A stretch of 64,000 nt of DNA from Pseudomonadota bacterium (GCA_018242165.1 JAFECL010000007.1:18904-82903), one strand, 5' to 3'; shown: positions 7,362 through 17,039, counted from the stretch's first letter. Numbers and translations are program-made. Notes: a model not told the origin generated them from the sequence alone.

Positions 7362-9454
7362 CCCTCGACCCCCATCTGCCAGAGGATGAAGGCATATTCC
7401 TCGGCGGTCTCCCTCAGGCTTTCGAACCGCCCGCTCTTGCCGCCGTGGCCGGCGCCCATATTGGTCTTCAGCAGCAGCTCGCTGTCGCCCAGTTTCAGCT
7501 CGCGCAGCTTGGCGACCCATTTGGCCGGCTCCCAATAGGTGACGCGCGGATCGTTCAGCCCGGCGGTGACCAGCAGCGGCGGATAGGCCTGGGGCTTGAC
7601 CTGATCGTAGGGCGAATAGGCCAGCATGTAGTGGAAGGCGTCGGCATCCTCCACCGGGTTGCCCCATTCGGGCCATTCGCCCGGGGTCAGCGGCAGGCTG
7701 GCATCGGACATCGAGTTGACCACGTCGACGAAGGGCACGTGGGCCACCACCGCACCCCACAGTCCGGGGTCGGAATTGATCACCGCGCCCATCAGCTCGC
7801 CCCCGGCGGAACCACCCGCCGCCGCGATCTTCCCCGGCGCGGTCAGCCCTTCGGCCACCAGCCCCTTCGCCACGTCGACGAAATCGTGGAAGGTGTTGGT
7901 GCGGGCCATCAGCTTGCCGGCCTTGTACCAGGCGCGGCCCAGATCATCGCCGCCGCGGATATGGGCGATGGCATAGGCATAGCCCCGGTCGACCAGGCTG
8001 AGCCGGCCGGCGGAAAAGCCCGGCGGCATGGCCATGCCATAGGCGCCGTAGCCATAGAGATAGAGCGGACCCGCCGCCCCGCCGTTCAGCGCATCGCGAT
8101 CCCGCCGCATGACCACGCTGACCGGCACCATGGTGCCATCGCGCGCCTGCACCTCGATCCGCCGGGTTTCGTACTGGCTGGCGTCATAGCCACTGGGAAT
8201 CTCGCGGACCTTGAGCACCTCGAGCTGCCGGGTGCCGACGTGATAGTCATAGACCGTCGAGGGGGTGACCATGCTTTCGTAAGACAGCCGCAGCCGTTCC
8301 ACCGCCCATTCGGGGTTGTCAGCCAGGCCGGCGCTGAAGCTTTCCTCGGGGAACACGATCGGCTCGATCCGCGCCGGATCGTCGTAATAGCGCAGCTCGA
8401 TCCGGTCGAGCCCGCGCAGCCGGCCCTCGAGCACGTAGAAGTCGCGGTAAAGCTCGAAGCCGGTGAGGTAGAAATCCTCCGTCCCCTCGACCAGCGTGGT
8501 CCACTCGCCCGGCGCGGCGAGCGGCGCGGTGGCAAGGCGGAAGTTCTCGTGGCTGTCGTTGGTCAGGATGAACAGCGTCTCGCCATGCAGGTCGACGCTG
8601 TATTCCACCCCCTCGGCACGCGGCTTGACCAGCCGCTGCGGGCCGGTGGGATCCTTGGCGCTGACCAGCCGCACCTCGCTGGTCTGGTGATCGCCCGTGG
8701 CGATGATCAGCCATTCCTCGTTGGCCGAAAGGTCGGCGCCGGCCAGAAAGCCCTCGTCATCCTCGTGATAGAGTTCGATGTCGTTCTCGACCGGCTGACC
8801 GAGCCAGTGGAGGCGGACATTGTCGGTGCGCCAGTGCTCGTTGGCGCGGCTGTAGACCAGCGCCTTGTCATCGGCGCACCAGACGAGGGCCGAGAGGGTA
8901 TCCTCGATCACCTCGGGCAGCGCCTCGCCGGTGGCGATCACCATGATCCGCGCGGTGAACCGTTCCGAGCCATTGTCGTCGACCGCCCAGGCCAGCAGCC
9001 GCCCGTCCTTGCTGACCGACAGCGCGCCGAGCCGGAAATATTCCTTGCCCTGGGCGGCGGCGACCTCGTCGAACAGCAGCTGGTCGGCGCTGCCATCGCC
9101 GGGGGCGCCAACCGGGCGGCGCCACCACTTCTTGTATTCGGCGCCTTCCTCGAACTCGATCCAGTAGAGCCAGTCGCCATCCTTCTGGGGGACCGACTTG
9201 TCAGCCTCCTTCACCCGGCCGCGCATTTCGCCGAACAGGCGATCGATCAGCCCTTGGTGTGGCGCCATGCGGTGCTCGAACCAGGCGTTTTCGGCCTCGA
9301 GATGGGCAAGGATCTCGGGATCGGAGACCTTGGGATAGCCCGGATCGCGCAGCCAGGCATAGTCGTCCGCCACCGTCACCCCGTGGCGGGTGTAGGGGGC
9401 CGGGCGCTTGGCGGCGACTGGGGGGGCGGCGGGGGGAGTGGTGGCATTAGGCAT
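7358..9454 (-). CDS. ptrB: Oligopeptidase B-type S9 serine peptidase
   Basis: A 698-residue S9A-family peptidase that cleaves short peptides. The N-terminal two-thirds form the beta-propeller region; the C-terminal third is the alpha/beta-hydrolase domain. Catalytic serine is in GGSAGGELMG, Asp in GLNDPRVTYWEP and His in GAGHGGKSG. The stretch DASLPLTPGEWPEWGNP matches oligopeptidase B rather than prolyl oligopeptidase, so basic-residue specificity is expected. No signal peptide is seen; it begins with an Ala/Pro-rich tail and is probably cytosolic. The ATG at 9454 lies 36 bp from the divergent start of the aminopeptidase P gene. The frame stays open far upstream, but that part is antisense to the neighbour and is not coding. 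Confidence 0.92.
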   Translation of the reverse strand: MPNATTPPAAPPVAAKRPAPYTRHGVTVADDYAWLRDPGYPKVSDPEILAHLEAENAWFEHRMAPHQGLIDRLFGEMRGRVKEADKSVPQKDGDWLYWIEFEEGAEYKKWWRRPVGAPGDGSADQLLFDEVAAAQGKEYFRLGALSVSKDGRLLAWAVDDNGSERFTARIMVIATGEALPEVIEDTLSALVWCADDKALVYSRANEHWRTDNVRLHWLGQPVENDIELYHEDDEGFLAGADLSANEEWLIIATGDHQTSEVRLVSAKDPTGPQRLVKPRAEGVEYSVDLHGETLFILTNDSHENFRLATAPLAAPGEWTTLVEGTEDFYLTGFELYRDFYVLEGRLRGLDRIELRYYDDPARIEPIVFPEESFSAGLADNPEWAVERLRLSYESMVTPSTVYDYHVGTRQLEVLKVREIPSGYDASQYETRRIEVQARDGTMVPVSVVMRRDRDALNGGAAGPLYLYGYGAYGMAMPPGFSAGRLSLVDRGYAYAIAHIRGGDDLGRAWYKAGKLMARTNTFHDFVDVAKGLVAEGLTAPGKIAAAGGSAGGELMGAVINSDPGLWGAVVAHVPFVDVVNSMSDASLPLTPGEWPEWGNPVEDADAFHYMLAYSPYDQVKPQAYPPLLVTAGLNDPRVTYWEPAKWVAKLRELKLGDSELLLKTNMGAGHGGKSGRFESLRETAEEYAFILWQMGVEG

Positions 9455-9490
9455 CGCTTGCCTGTATGGTGCCCCCTCAAGGAGAGCAAT

Positions 9491-11296
9491 ATGTTGATGC
9501 CCACCCACGAGGCGCGCCTGTCGGCGCTGCGCGAGGAATTGAAGCGCCGCAACCTGACCGGCTTCGTCGTGCCGATTTCCGACGAGCACATGAGCGAATA
9601 TGTCGGCGCCTATGCCCAGCGGCTGGAATGGCTGACCGGGTTCGGCGGCTCTGCGGGAACGGCGGTGGTGCTGCTCGACCGGGCGGCGATCTTCGTCGAC
9701 GGGCGCTATACCCTGCAGGTGCGCGATCAGGTCGACGGGCGGCTGTTCGACTATCAGTCGGTCCCGGCCACCAGCCCGGCGGCATGGCTGGCTGGCCATG
9801 CCGGCGCGGGGGCGCGGATCGGCTACGATCCCTGGCTGCATGGCCAGCCCTGGGTCGAGGCGACGGCCAAGCTGCTGGACGAGGCGGGCGCCGCGCTGGT
9901 GGCAACGCAAGGCAATCCGATCGACGCGGTCTGGGCCGACCAGCCGGCGCAGAGCCTGGCCCCCGCCGTGCCCCATGCGCTGGAACATGCCGGCGAGGGC
10001 AGCGAGGCCAAGCGCGCCCGGGTGGCCGAATGGCTGGGCGAGCAGGGCCTTGACGCGGCGGTGGTTTCGGCGCTTGATTCGGTGGCCTGGCTGCTCAACG
10101 TGCGGGGCGAGGATGTCGCGCGCACGCCCGTCGCACTCAGCTTCGTGCTCGCCCATGCCGACGGCACGGCGGAACTGTTCATCGCCCCCGAAAAGGTCAC
10201 GCCGGAACTGGCCCAGCACCTCGGCAATTCGGTGCGGATCGCCCCGCGCGAGGCTTTCGCCCCGGCGCTGGCCGCGCTGGCGGGGAAGAAAGTGGCGGTC
10301 GACCCAGAACGGTCGGTCGCGGCGGTGTTTGCCGCGCTGGAAGGGGCGGGGGCCAAGGTGGTCCGCCGGCTGGACCCGACCGTGCTGCCGCGTGCCACCA
10401 AAAATCCGGTCGAACAGGCTGGCCACCGCGCCGCGCAGGCCCGCGACGGGGCGGCGATGGCGCGCTTCCTCCACTGGCTGGAGGGCGAGGGGCCGAAGGG
10501 CACGGTGACCGAACTGTCGGCAGCTGCGCAATTGCAGGCCTTCCGCGCCGCCGATCCGATGCTGCGCGACCTGTCGTTCGACACGATCAGCGGCGCCGGG
10601 CCAAACGGCGCGCAGTGCCACTATCGCGTCTGTGAAGAGACCAACCGCCGGCTCGATCCGGGCAGCGTCTATCTGGTCGATTCGGGCGGGCAATATGCCG
10701 ATGGCACCACCGACATCACCCGCACCGTATGGATCGGCCCCGGTGAGGCCCCGGCCGAGGTGAAGGACCGTTTCACCCGCGTGCTGAAGGGCCACATCGC
10801 GCTCGACCGGATTGTCTTCCCGCAGGGCACGGTCGGCGCCCAGCTCGATACCCTGGCGCGGCAATACCTGTGGGCCGCGGGGCTCGACTATGCCCATGGC
10901 ACCGGCCACGGGGTGGGCAGCTTCCTTTCGGTGCATGAAGGGCCGCAGCGGATCGCCAAGTCCGCCGGCGGGCAGGCCGGCACCGGGCAGGAACTGCTGG
11001 CCGGCATGATCCTCTCGAACGAGCCGGGCTATTACAAGGCCGGCGAATACGGCATCCGGATCGAGAACCTGGTGCTGGTGGAAGAGCGCGCGATCGCCGG
11101 GGCTGAAGGGCGCTATCTCGGCTTCGAGACGCTGACTTTCGTGCCGATTGCCCGCGATCTGGTCGACACCACCCTGCTGACCCGCGACGAGGTGGCCTGG
11201 TGGAACGACTACCACGCCAAGGTCCGCAAGGTGCTGGCGCCGCAGCTGGATGGCGCCGCGCTGGCCTGGCTGGAGGCGGCCTGCACGCCCTTGTAG
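9491..11296 (+). CDS. Xaa-Pro aminopeptidase (M24B, aminopeptidase P)
   Basis: A 601-residue metallopeptidase removing N-terminal residues that precede proline. It has the long three-domain M24B layout: two creatinase-like N-terminal domains (residues ~1-310) and the pita-bread catalytic domain. Metal ligands are visible as Asp/Asp in LVDSGGQYADGTTDITRT, His in GTGHGVGSF, Glu in NEPGYYKAGEYGIRIEN and a further Glu near GFETLTF. The ATG at 9491 follows AAGGAG. It is divergent from the oligopeptidase gene with only 36 bp between start codons, so the two peptide-degrading enzymes likely share a promoter region. Confidence 0.94.
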   Translation: MLMPTHEARLSALREELKRRNLTGFVVPISDEHMSEYVGAYAQRLEWLTGFGGSAGTAVVLLDRAAIFVDGRYTLQVRDQVDGRLFDYQSVPATSPAAWLAGHAGAGARIGYDPWLHGQPWVEATAKLLDEAGAALVATQGNPIDAVWADQPAQSLAPAVPHALEHAGEGSEAKRARVAEWLGEQGLDAAVVSALDSVAWLLNVRGEDVARTPVALSFVLAHADGTAELFIAPEKVTPELAQHLGNSVRIAPREAFAPALAALAGKKVAVDPERSVAAVFAALEGAGAKVVRRLDPTVLPRATKNPVEQAGHRAAQARDGAAMARFLHWLEGEGPKGTVTELSAAAQLQAFRAADPMLRDLSFDTISGAGPNGAQCHYRVCEETNRRLDPGSVYLVDSGGQYADGTTDITRTVWIGPGEAPAEVKDRFTRVLKGHIALDRIVFPQGTVGAQLDTLARQYLWAAGLDYAHGTGHGVGSFLSVHEGPQRIAKSAGGQAGTGQELLAGMILSNEPGYYKAGEYGIRIENLVLVEERAIAGAEGRYLGFETLTFVPIARDLVDTTLLTRDEVAWWNDYHAKVRKVLAPQLDGAALAWLEAACTPL

Positions 11297-11350
11297 GGCG
11301 GATGATGTTCGCGTAATGTTCTGAAACGACTCACAAGCGGGAGAACGGCG

Positions 11351-11725
11351 ATGATCGGTTACGTTACGCTTGGCACCAATGACCTGCCGCGCGCCGCGGC
11401 CTTCTACGATGCCATCGCCGCCGAAATGGGGGTGGGGCGGATGGGCGGCGATGATCGTTTCATCGCCTGGGGGGTGCCGGGTGGCGCCGCCGGAATCGGG
11501 GTTACCCTGCCGTTCGATGGCCAGCCGGCCACGGTGGGCAACGGGGTGATGGTGGCGCTGGAAGCGAAGGACCGGGCGCAGGTCGACCGGCTCCATGCGC
11601 TGGCGCTGGCCAGCGGCGGCAGCTGCGAAGGCCCCCCGGGCGAACGCTTTCCCGGGTTCTATGCCGCCTATTTCCGCGATCTTGACGGCAACAAGCTGAA
11701 CGCCTTCATCATGGAAACGCCGTGA
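11351..11725 (+). CDS. VOC (glyoxalase/bleomycin-resistance) family protein
   Basis: A small 124-residue protein with a VOC fold: it begins MIGYVTLGTNDLPRAAAFYD, the usual first beta-alpha unit, and ends with FRDLDGNKLNAF, the usual last metal-side strand. Such proteins range from glyoxalases to dioxygenases and binding proteins, so substrate is unknown. GGGAG precedes the ATG. Its TGA overlaps the GTG of the next gene, a cupin, so the pair is an operon. Confidence 0.85.
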   Translation: MIGYVTLGTNDLPRAAAFYDAIAAEMGVGRMGGDDRFIAWGVPGGAAGIGVTLPFDGQPATVGNGVMVALEAKDRAQVDRLHALALASGGSCEGPPGERFPGFYAAYFRDLDGNKLNAFIMETP

Positions 11726-12120
11726 GCGGCCCCATCGACCTCGCCCGCACCCCGCTGCACCTTGGCCTTGGCGCCAGCGCGGTGGTCGAGCCCGAATTCA
11801 CCGGGATGGAATGGTACGAGGGCTATGTCGCGCGGCATGCCGCCGACGGGGCAGAGGGGCGGCTGGTCAGTTTCTACACCTTCTCGGCAAGCTGGGACTC
11901 GTGGGAATGCCACCCCGCCGGGGCCGAGGTGGTGGCCTGCACCGCCGGGCGGATCACCCTGCACCAGGAATTCCCCGACGGGCATGTCGAGACCACCACG
12001 CTCGGCCCGGGGCAGGCGGTGATCAACCCGCCCGGGGTTTGGCACACCGCCGATGTGGCGGGCCAAGCCACGGCGCTGTTCATCACCGCCGGGCTGGGGA
12101 CAATGCATCGCCCCCGCTAG
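11722..12120 (+). CDS. Cupin-domain protein
   Basis: A 132-residue single-domain cupin. The start GTG (GTGA overlap with the VOC gene) is supported by coupling. The second cupin motif region reads PPGVWHTADV. The first motif region (around WECHPAGAEVVACTAG) has the glycine pattern with fewer metal ligands than usual. Likely a small-molecule-binding or isomerase-type protein. It shares an operon with the VOC protein; no pathway can be assigned. Confidence 0.82.
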   Translation: MSGPIDLARTPLHLGLGASAVVEPEFTGMEWYEGYVARHAADGAEGRLVSFYTFSASWDSWECHPAGAEVVACTAGRITLHQEFPDGHVETTTLGPGQAVINPPGVWHTADVAGQATALFITAGLGTMHRPR

Positions 12121-12308
12121 GCGGGAGGGATGACAATTGGCGACAAAATCGCCCGCCGCGGGCATAATTGCGCGACAGGTGGGGGCTAGACCCGGGATTG
12201 AAGGTCGCGCCCCAACGGCATACACCCATCCCCCCGGGGCCGGTGGGGCGCGGCTTTCATCGCCACCCCGGCGCCCTGGCCACATCCCGGCCACGATGGA
12301 GCAAACCC

Positions 12309-12920
12309 ATGAAACGCATTCCCCTTGCGATTGCCGCTGCCGCGCTGGTGGCCGCCGGTGCGGCCTGGGCCGCCGAGGAACACGGCCACGACATGGCCCC
12401 TGACGCCGGCAAGACCGAGACCCGGGCCGAGGCGCAGGCCAAGGCCGAGGCGCTGTTCGCCCAGATGGACGCCAACCACGACGGCAAGCTGGATGCCACC
12501 GATCACGAAGCGATGCGCGCCCAGCACGAGGGCAAGGCCTTCGACCGGATGGATGCCAACCACGATGGCGCCGTCTCGCGCGATGAATTCATGGCCGCGC
12601 ACAAGGATGGCCCGCCCAAGCCCGAGCATGGCCGGATGGGCGATCATATGCGCCAGATGGGCATGGCGATGATGATCATGCACAAGGCCGATCCCAGCCA
12701 TACCGGCGTGGTCAGCAAGGATGCCTTCGTTGGCGCCGCCCTCAGCCTGTTCGATCAGGCCGATACCAACCACGATGGCAAGCTGTCCCCGGAAGAGCGC
12801 AAGGCCGCGCATGAGAAGATGCGGGCGATGATGGGCGCCCGGATGGGCCGGCACGGTGGCCATGGTGGCCCGGGCGGCCCCGGCGATATGCCCCCGCCGC
12901 CGCCCCCGCCGGGCCAGTAA
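12309..12920 (+). CDS. Secreted EF-hand calcium-binding protein
   Basis: A 203-residue exported protein. Residues 1-21 are a signal peptide (MKRIPLAIAAAALVAAGAAW, cleavage near AWA). Three canonical EF-hand loops are visible: DANHDGKLDATD, DANHDGAVSRDE and DTNHDGKLSPEE, plus a degenerate one, DPSHTGVVSKDA. The tail is Gly/His-rich then a run of prolines. It lies 16 bp before a response-regulator gene and may be cotranscribed with it; a metal- or Ca-linked sensing role with the adjacent two-component system is inference. The ATG at 12309 is chosen because the signal peptide starts there, though the frame is open upstream. Confidence 0.88.
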   Translation: MKRIPLAIAAAALVAAGAAWAAEEHGHDMAPDAGKTETRAEAQAKAEALFAQMDANHDGKLDATDHEAMRAQHEGKAFDRMDANHDGAVSRDEFMAAHKDGPPKPEHGRMGDHMRQMGMAMMIMHKADPSHTGVVSKDAFVGAALSLFDQADTNHDGKLSPEERKAAHEKMRAMMGARMGRHGGHGGPGGPGDMPPPPPPPGQ

Positions 12921-12936
12921 GGTCCTGCCCGGCAGC

Positions 12937-13671
12937 ATGACCGAGCCCGTCCCCACCCGGCTGCTGCTGGTCGATGACGAAGCGGCGCTGCGCGAACCCC
13001 TGGCGGCCTACCTTGCCCGCCAGGGGTTTGCCGTGCACGAGGCGGCCAGCGCCGCCGAGGCCCGCACCCTGCTGAAGACCGTCAGCCCCGAACTGGTGCT
13101 GCTCGACATCATGATGCCGGGCGAGGACGGACTGTCGCTGTGCCGCCACCTGGTCGAGACCCATGCGGTGCCGACCATCTTCCTGACCGCGCGGGGCGAG
13201 CCGACCGACCGGATCGTCGGGCTCGAGATCGGCGCCGACGACTATGTGGTCAAGCCGTTCGAACCGCGCGAGCTGGTCGCCCGGATCCGTTCGGTGCTGC
13301 GCCGCGCCGCGCGCGGTGGGGCCGAGCCGGCGGGGCAGCTCGATTTCCTGTTCGAGGGCTGGCGCCTGTCGCCGCTCAAGCGCCGGCTGGTCGATCCCGA
13401 AGGGGCGGTGGTGGCGATCTCCTCGGTCGAATTCCGCCTGCTGATGGCCTTTCTCGAGCACCCCCGCCAGGTGCTCGATCGCGACCGGCTGCTCGACATG
13501 GTGCAGGGCCGCGAGGCCCACCTGTTTGACCGTGCGGTCGACAACCAGGTCAGCCGCCTGCGCCGCAAGATCGAGATCGACAGCCGCAACCCCCAGCTGA
13601 TCCAGACGGTGTGGGGTGGCGGCTACATGCTTGCCGCCGAGGTCCGCCGCCTGCCCGCCGAGGCCGAGTGA
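12937..13671 (+). CDS. OmpR-family response regulator
   Basis: A 244-residue two-domain response regulator. The receiver domain (residues ~8-120) has acidic D13-D14, phosphoacceptor D57 (in LVLLDIMMPGEDG), T84 and K106. The C-terminal winged helix (residues ~145-240) ends with DNQVSRLRRKIE and the GGGYML wing typical of OmpR/PhoB. The ATG at 12937 gives a normal N-terminus. Its TGA overlaps the GTG start of the histidine kinase, so the pair is coupled. The target genes are unknown; the EF-hand gene directly upstream is a candidate. Confidence 0.94.
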   Translation: MTEPVPTRLLLVDDEAALREPLAAYLARQGFAVHEAASAAEARTLLKTVSPELVLLDIMMPGEDGLSLCRHLVETHAVPTIFLTARGEPTDRIVGLEIGADDYVVKPFEPRELVARIRSVLRRAARGGAEPAGQLDFLFEGWRLSPLKRRLVDPEGAVVAISSVEFRLLMAFLEHPRQVLDRDRLLDMVQGREAHLFDRAVDNQVSRLRRKIEIDSRNPQLIQTVWGGGYMLAAEVRRLPAEAE

Positions 13672-15116
13672 ACCCGCTGCGCCGCCTGTGGCCGCGCAGC
13701 CTGCAGGGCCAGGTGCTGCTGGCGCTGGCGCTGGCGCTGCTGCTGGCCCAGGCGATCAGCATCACCCTGCTGTTCCGGATGGGCACCCGCCACCGCGACG
13801 ACAACCTGACTCACACGCTGGCCTTCCGCCTGCTCAACACGGTGCACCGCCACCCCGCGCCGCCGGCCCCGCCGCCCGGCGCGGATGGCGAAGGCGGTGG
13901 CGGGCCGCCGCCGGGCAACGAACACGCCCCGCTGCGCCCGCAGCAGGTTGCCGCCTTTGCACCGATGGCCGGCGATCACCGCTGGCCCGGCGCCGAACTG
14001 CAACTGCGCGAAATTCTGGCCGAGCAGGACATGCCGGTGGCCGAGGTGCTGGTGCTTGATCGCGCCGTGGCGGCCGATCCGCCGGCGCTGGCCCAGGCCG
14101 AACGGCGCGAGGCGGTGCTCGGGCGCAGCCACCCCCCGCGCCCCGAACGGGTGCTGATCGGGGCGCTGCGCAGCACCCCCGGCGGGCCCTGGCTGGTGGT
14201 GCGAACGCTGATCCCGCACGGTGATGGCGGCCCCCGCGTGCTGGGTTCGCTGCTGCTGCAGACCCTGGTGATCTACCTGGTGCTGGTGGGGGTGATGGCG
14301 CTGGTCTTGCGCCGCATCGTCCGTCCGCTGGCGGACTTGACCGCCCGGGTCGAGGCCTTTGCCCGCCGGCCCGGCAGCGCCGGGGCGCTGGCGCCGCAGG
14401 GGCCGGACGACCTGCGCCGCCTGATCGAGGCGCACAATGCGATGGAGGCGCGGATTTCCGCGCTGCTCGATGAAAAGGACGTGATGCTCGGCGCGATCGG
14501 TCACGATCTGAAGACCCCGCTGGCCGCGCTGCGGGTGCGGATCGAATCGGTCGAGGACGAGGGCGAACGATCGCGCATGGCGGCGACCATCGAGGACATC
14601 GTCCGCTCGCTTGACGATCTGCTGTCGCTGGCCCGGGTGGGCCGGCCGAGCGATCCGCTCGAGGTGACCGAACTGGGCGCGCTGGTCGCCGCGGTGGTCG
14701 AGGAATTCGAGGACATGGGCGAGCCGGTGACGATCGAGGCCAGCACCCGCATCGCCCTGCCGCTGCGCGCCACCTGGCTGCGCCGGGCGCTGCGCAACCT
14801 GATCGGCAATGCGCTGCGCTATGGCGCGGTGGCGCGGGTATCGCTGGCGCGCGAAAGCCATGGCGGGCAGGCGCGGGCCGTGGTGCGGATCGAGGACGAA
14901 GGCCCGGGCATCCCGCCCGGCGAGATCGCGGCGATGATGGCCCCGTTCACCCGCGGCGAACCCTCGCGCAACAGTGGCACCGGCGGCGCCGGGCTGGGGC
15001 TGACCCTGGCGCGGGCGATTGCCGAACAACACGGCGGCGCACTCGATCTGGCCAACCGCGTCGGCCCCGACGGGCAGGTGGCCGGGCTGGTAGCGACCTT
15101 CAGCCTGCCGCTCTGA
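13668..15116 (+). CDS. Membrane sensor histidine kinase
   Basis: A 482-residue kinase partner of the preceding regulator. Predicted helix 1 is residues ~15-36, followed by a ~160-residue periplasmic domain with a Pro/Gly-rich insert, then helix 2 (core LVIYLVLVGVMALVL), a HAMP domain, and a HisKA domain with the phosphorylated H279 (AIGHDLKTPLAALR). The ATPase domain has the N box (LRNLIGNALRYG), G1 (EDEGPGIP) and G2 (GTGGAGLGLTLA). The signal sensed is unknown. The GTG start overlaps the regulator's TGA. Confidence 0.93.
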   Translation: MNPLRRLWPRSLQGQVLLALALALLLAQAISITLLFRMGTRHRDDNLTHTLAFRLLNTVHRHPAPPAPPPGADGEGGGGPPPGNEHAPLRPQQVAAFAPMAGDHRWPGAELQLREILAEQDMPVAEVLVLDRAVAADPPALAQAERREAVLGRSHPPRPERVLIGALRSTPGGPWLVVRTLIPHGDGGPRVLGSLLLQTLVIYLVLVGVMALVLRRIVRPLADLTARVEAFARRPGSAGALAPQGPDDLRRLIEAHNAMEARISALLDEKDVMLGAIGHDLKTPLAALRVRIESVEDEGERSRMAATIEDIVRSLDDLLSLARVGRPSDPLEVTELGALVAAVVEEFEDMGEPVTIEASTRIALPLRATWLRRALRNLIGNALRYGAVARVSLARESHGGQARAVVRIEDEGPGIPPGEIAAMMAPFTRGEPSRNSGTGGAGLGLTLARAIAEQHGGALDLANRVGPDGQVAGLVATFSLPL

Positions 15117-15173
15117 CGCGGTTCGCGTCGCGCGCTTTGCATGGCGCAGGCCAAGCGGCTATGCCGCCCGCCC

Positions 15174-17039
15174 ATGCCTGCCGCGTCGCCATCTGCCGAG
15201 CTGCCCGCCCTGCCCGTTGCCGAGCCCAGCCGGCCCTTCGTGCTGCTTGACGATGCGCGCGGTGCGGGTGCGGCGCCGGCGCGGCTCTACACCGATCCGC
15301 GCGCGGTGGTGGTGGCGCGGCGCCCGGATCAGCTGGCCGCCGCGCTGGACCGGGCCGAGGCACTGCGCGCCGAGGGCCTGGTGCTGGCCGGGCACATCGC
15401 CTACGAGGCCGGGCTGGCGCTCGAGCCGCGCCTCGCCGGGCTGGCTGCCGCGCGCAGCGGGGCCGACAGGCCACTGCTGTGGCTGGGGGCCTTTGCCGGC
15501 CATGCCGAGATCCCCGCCGCCGGGGTATCCGCCTGGCTGGGCGGGGCCAGTGCCGCCGGCCGGCTGGGCCCGCTCGACCCGCAGCTTTCGCCGGGCGCCT
15601 ACGTGGCGCGCTTTACCGAATTGCACGAGGCGATCCGCGCCGGCGACATCTATCAGGCCAACTTTACCCTGCCGCTGGCGGGCAGCTGGCGCGGCGATCC
15701 GCTGGCGCTCTACGCGGCGCTGCGTGCGGCCGGTGGCGGCGGCCATGGCGGGGTGATCTGGGATGGCGCGGGCTGGTTGCTGTCATGCTCGCCCGAGCTG
15801 TTCTTCCAGATCGAGGCCGGCGCGCTGACCCTGCGGCCGATGAAGGGGACCCGCCCGCGCGGTGCCACCCCCGATGAAGACGCCGCCCTGGCCGCCGACC
15901 TTGCCGCCAGCACCAAGGACCGGGCCGAGAACCTGATGATCCTGGATCTGATGCGCAACGATGCCTCGCGGCTGGCCGTGCCCGGCAGCGTCAGGGTCGA
16001 GGCGCCCTTTGCCATCGAGAGCTATCCGGCGGTGCACCAGATGGTCTCCACCGTGCAGGCGCGGCTGGCCCCCGGGCTGACCCTCGCCGCGCTGTTGCGC
16101 GCGCTGTTCCCCTGCGGATCGGTCACCGGAACGCCCAAGATCCGCGCGATGGAACTGCTGGGCGGGGCCGAGCGCGATCCGCGCGGCACCTATTGCGGCG
16201 CGATCGGGCGGATCGACCCGCCGGGCAGCGCCGATGGCACTGGCGATGCCGCGTTCAATGTGGCAATCCGCACCTTGCGGCTGGCGCCCGATGGTACCGG
16301 CGGCGGGCGGGCCGTGCTGGGGGTAGGCTCGGCCATCGTGGCGGATTCGGGCGCGCTGCCCGAATGGCGCGAATGCATGGTGAAAGGGGGCTTCGTGCGG
16401 CAGGCGGCGGCAGGCGGGATGCTGGCAGGTTTCGACCTGATCGAAACCATGCATTTCGCCCCCGACAGCGGCATCGCCCTGATCGAGGCGCACCTTGAGC
16501 GGCTGAAGGCCAGCGCCGGCACCTTCGGTTTCGCTTTCGACCGCCATGCCGCGCGCAACGCGATCCAGGCGCTGTGTTTCGAGCTCGATGCCCCGGCGCG
16601 GGTGCGGCTGGTGGTCAGCCCTTCGGGCGCCTATGCGCTTGAAGCCGCCGATCTGCCAGCCGCGCTGCCCGATCCCGTGCCCTGCGTGGTGCTGCCCCAC
16701 CCGCTCGATCCGGGCGACTGGCGGCTGGCGCACAAGACCAGCGATCGCGGCTTTTACGAGGCGGGGCTGAAGGTAGCGCGCGGCGCCGGCGCGGCCGAGG
16801 CGCTGCTGATCCGCGACGATGGCCTGTTGACCGAGGGCTGCTTCACCAACCTGTTCGTCGAGCGCGATGGCCGGCTGCTGACCCCGCCGGCCCGGCTGGG
16901 CCTGTTGCCCGGGGTGCTGCGCCGCAGCCTGCTCGACGCCGGCCGCGCGGTCGAGGCCGAGCTGCGGCTGGAGGATCTGGCCGGTGGCTTCCTGATCGGC
17001 AATGCCCTGCGCGGGCTGGTCGCGGCGCGGCTGGCATGA
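15174..17039 (+). CDS. pabBC: Fused aminodeoxychorismate synthase component I and aminodeoxychorismate lyase
   Basis: A bifunctional folate-pathway enzyme of 621 residues making p-aminobenzoate from chorismate. The N-terminal PabB domain has PMKGTRPRG, AENLMILDLMRND, GSVTGTPKIRAMEL and YCGAIG. The C-terminal PabC domain (from ~residue 400, starting FDLIETM) is a fold-type IV PLP enzyme whose lysine is likely the K in LAHKTSDRGFYEAG, with TEGCFTNLF further on. Start is uncertain: ATG 15174 is used, ATG 15141 is in frame, and neither has a strong ribosome site. The stop overlaps the next start (ATGA). The glutaminase PabA is not in the window. Confidence 0.92.
   Translation: MPAASPSAELPALPVAEPSRPFVLLDDARGAGAAPARLYTDPRAVVVARRPDQLAAALDRAEALRAEGLVLAGHIAYEAGLALEPRLAGLAAARSGADRPLLWLGAFAGHAEIPAAGVSAWLGGASAAGRLGPLDPQLSPGAYVARFTELHEAIRAGDIYQANFTLPLAGSWRGDPLALYAALRAAGGGGHGGVIWDGAGWLLSCSPELFFQIEAGALTLRPMKGTRPRGATPDEDAALAADLAASTKDRAENLMILDLMRNDASRLAVPGSVRVEAPFAIESYPAVHQMVSTVQARLAPGLTLAALLRALFPCGSVTGTPKIRAMELLGGAERDPRGTYCGAIGRIDPPGSADGTGDAAFNVAIRTLRLAPDGTGGGRAVLGVGSAIVADSGALPEWRECMVKGGFVRQAAAGGMLAGFDLIETMHFAPDSGIALIEAHLERLKASAGTFGFAFDRHAARNAIQALCFELDAPARVRLVVSPSGAYALEAADLPAALPDPVPCVVLPHPLDPGDWRLAHKTSDRGFYEAGLKVARGAGAAEALLIRDDGLLTEGCFTNLFVERDGRLLTPPARLGLLPGVLRRSLLDAGRAVEAELRLEDLAGGFLIGNALRGLVAARLA

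Noticed and set aside
9455-11596. Upstream extension of the oligopeptidase frame to 1412 codons
   Set aside because: The extra part is antisense to the aminopeptidase P gene and has no homologous features; the peptidase starts normally at 9454.
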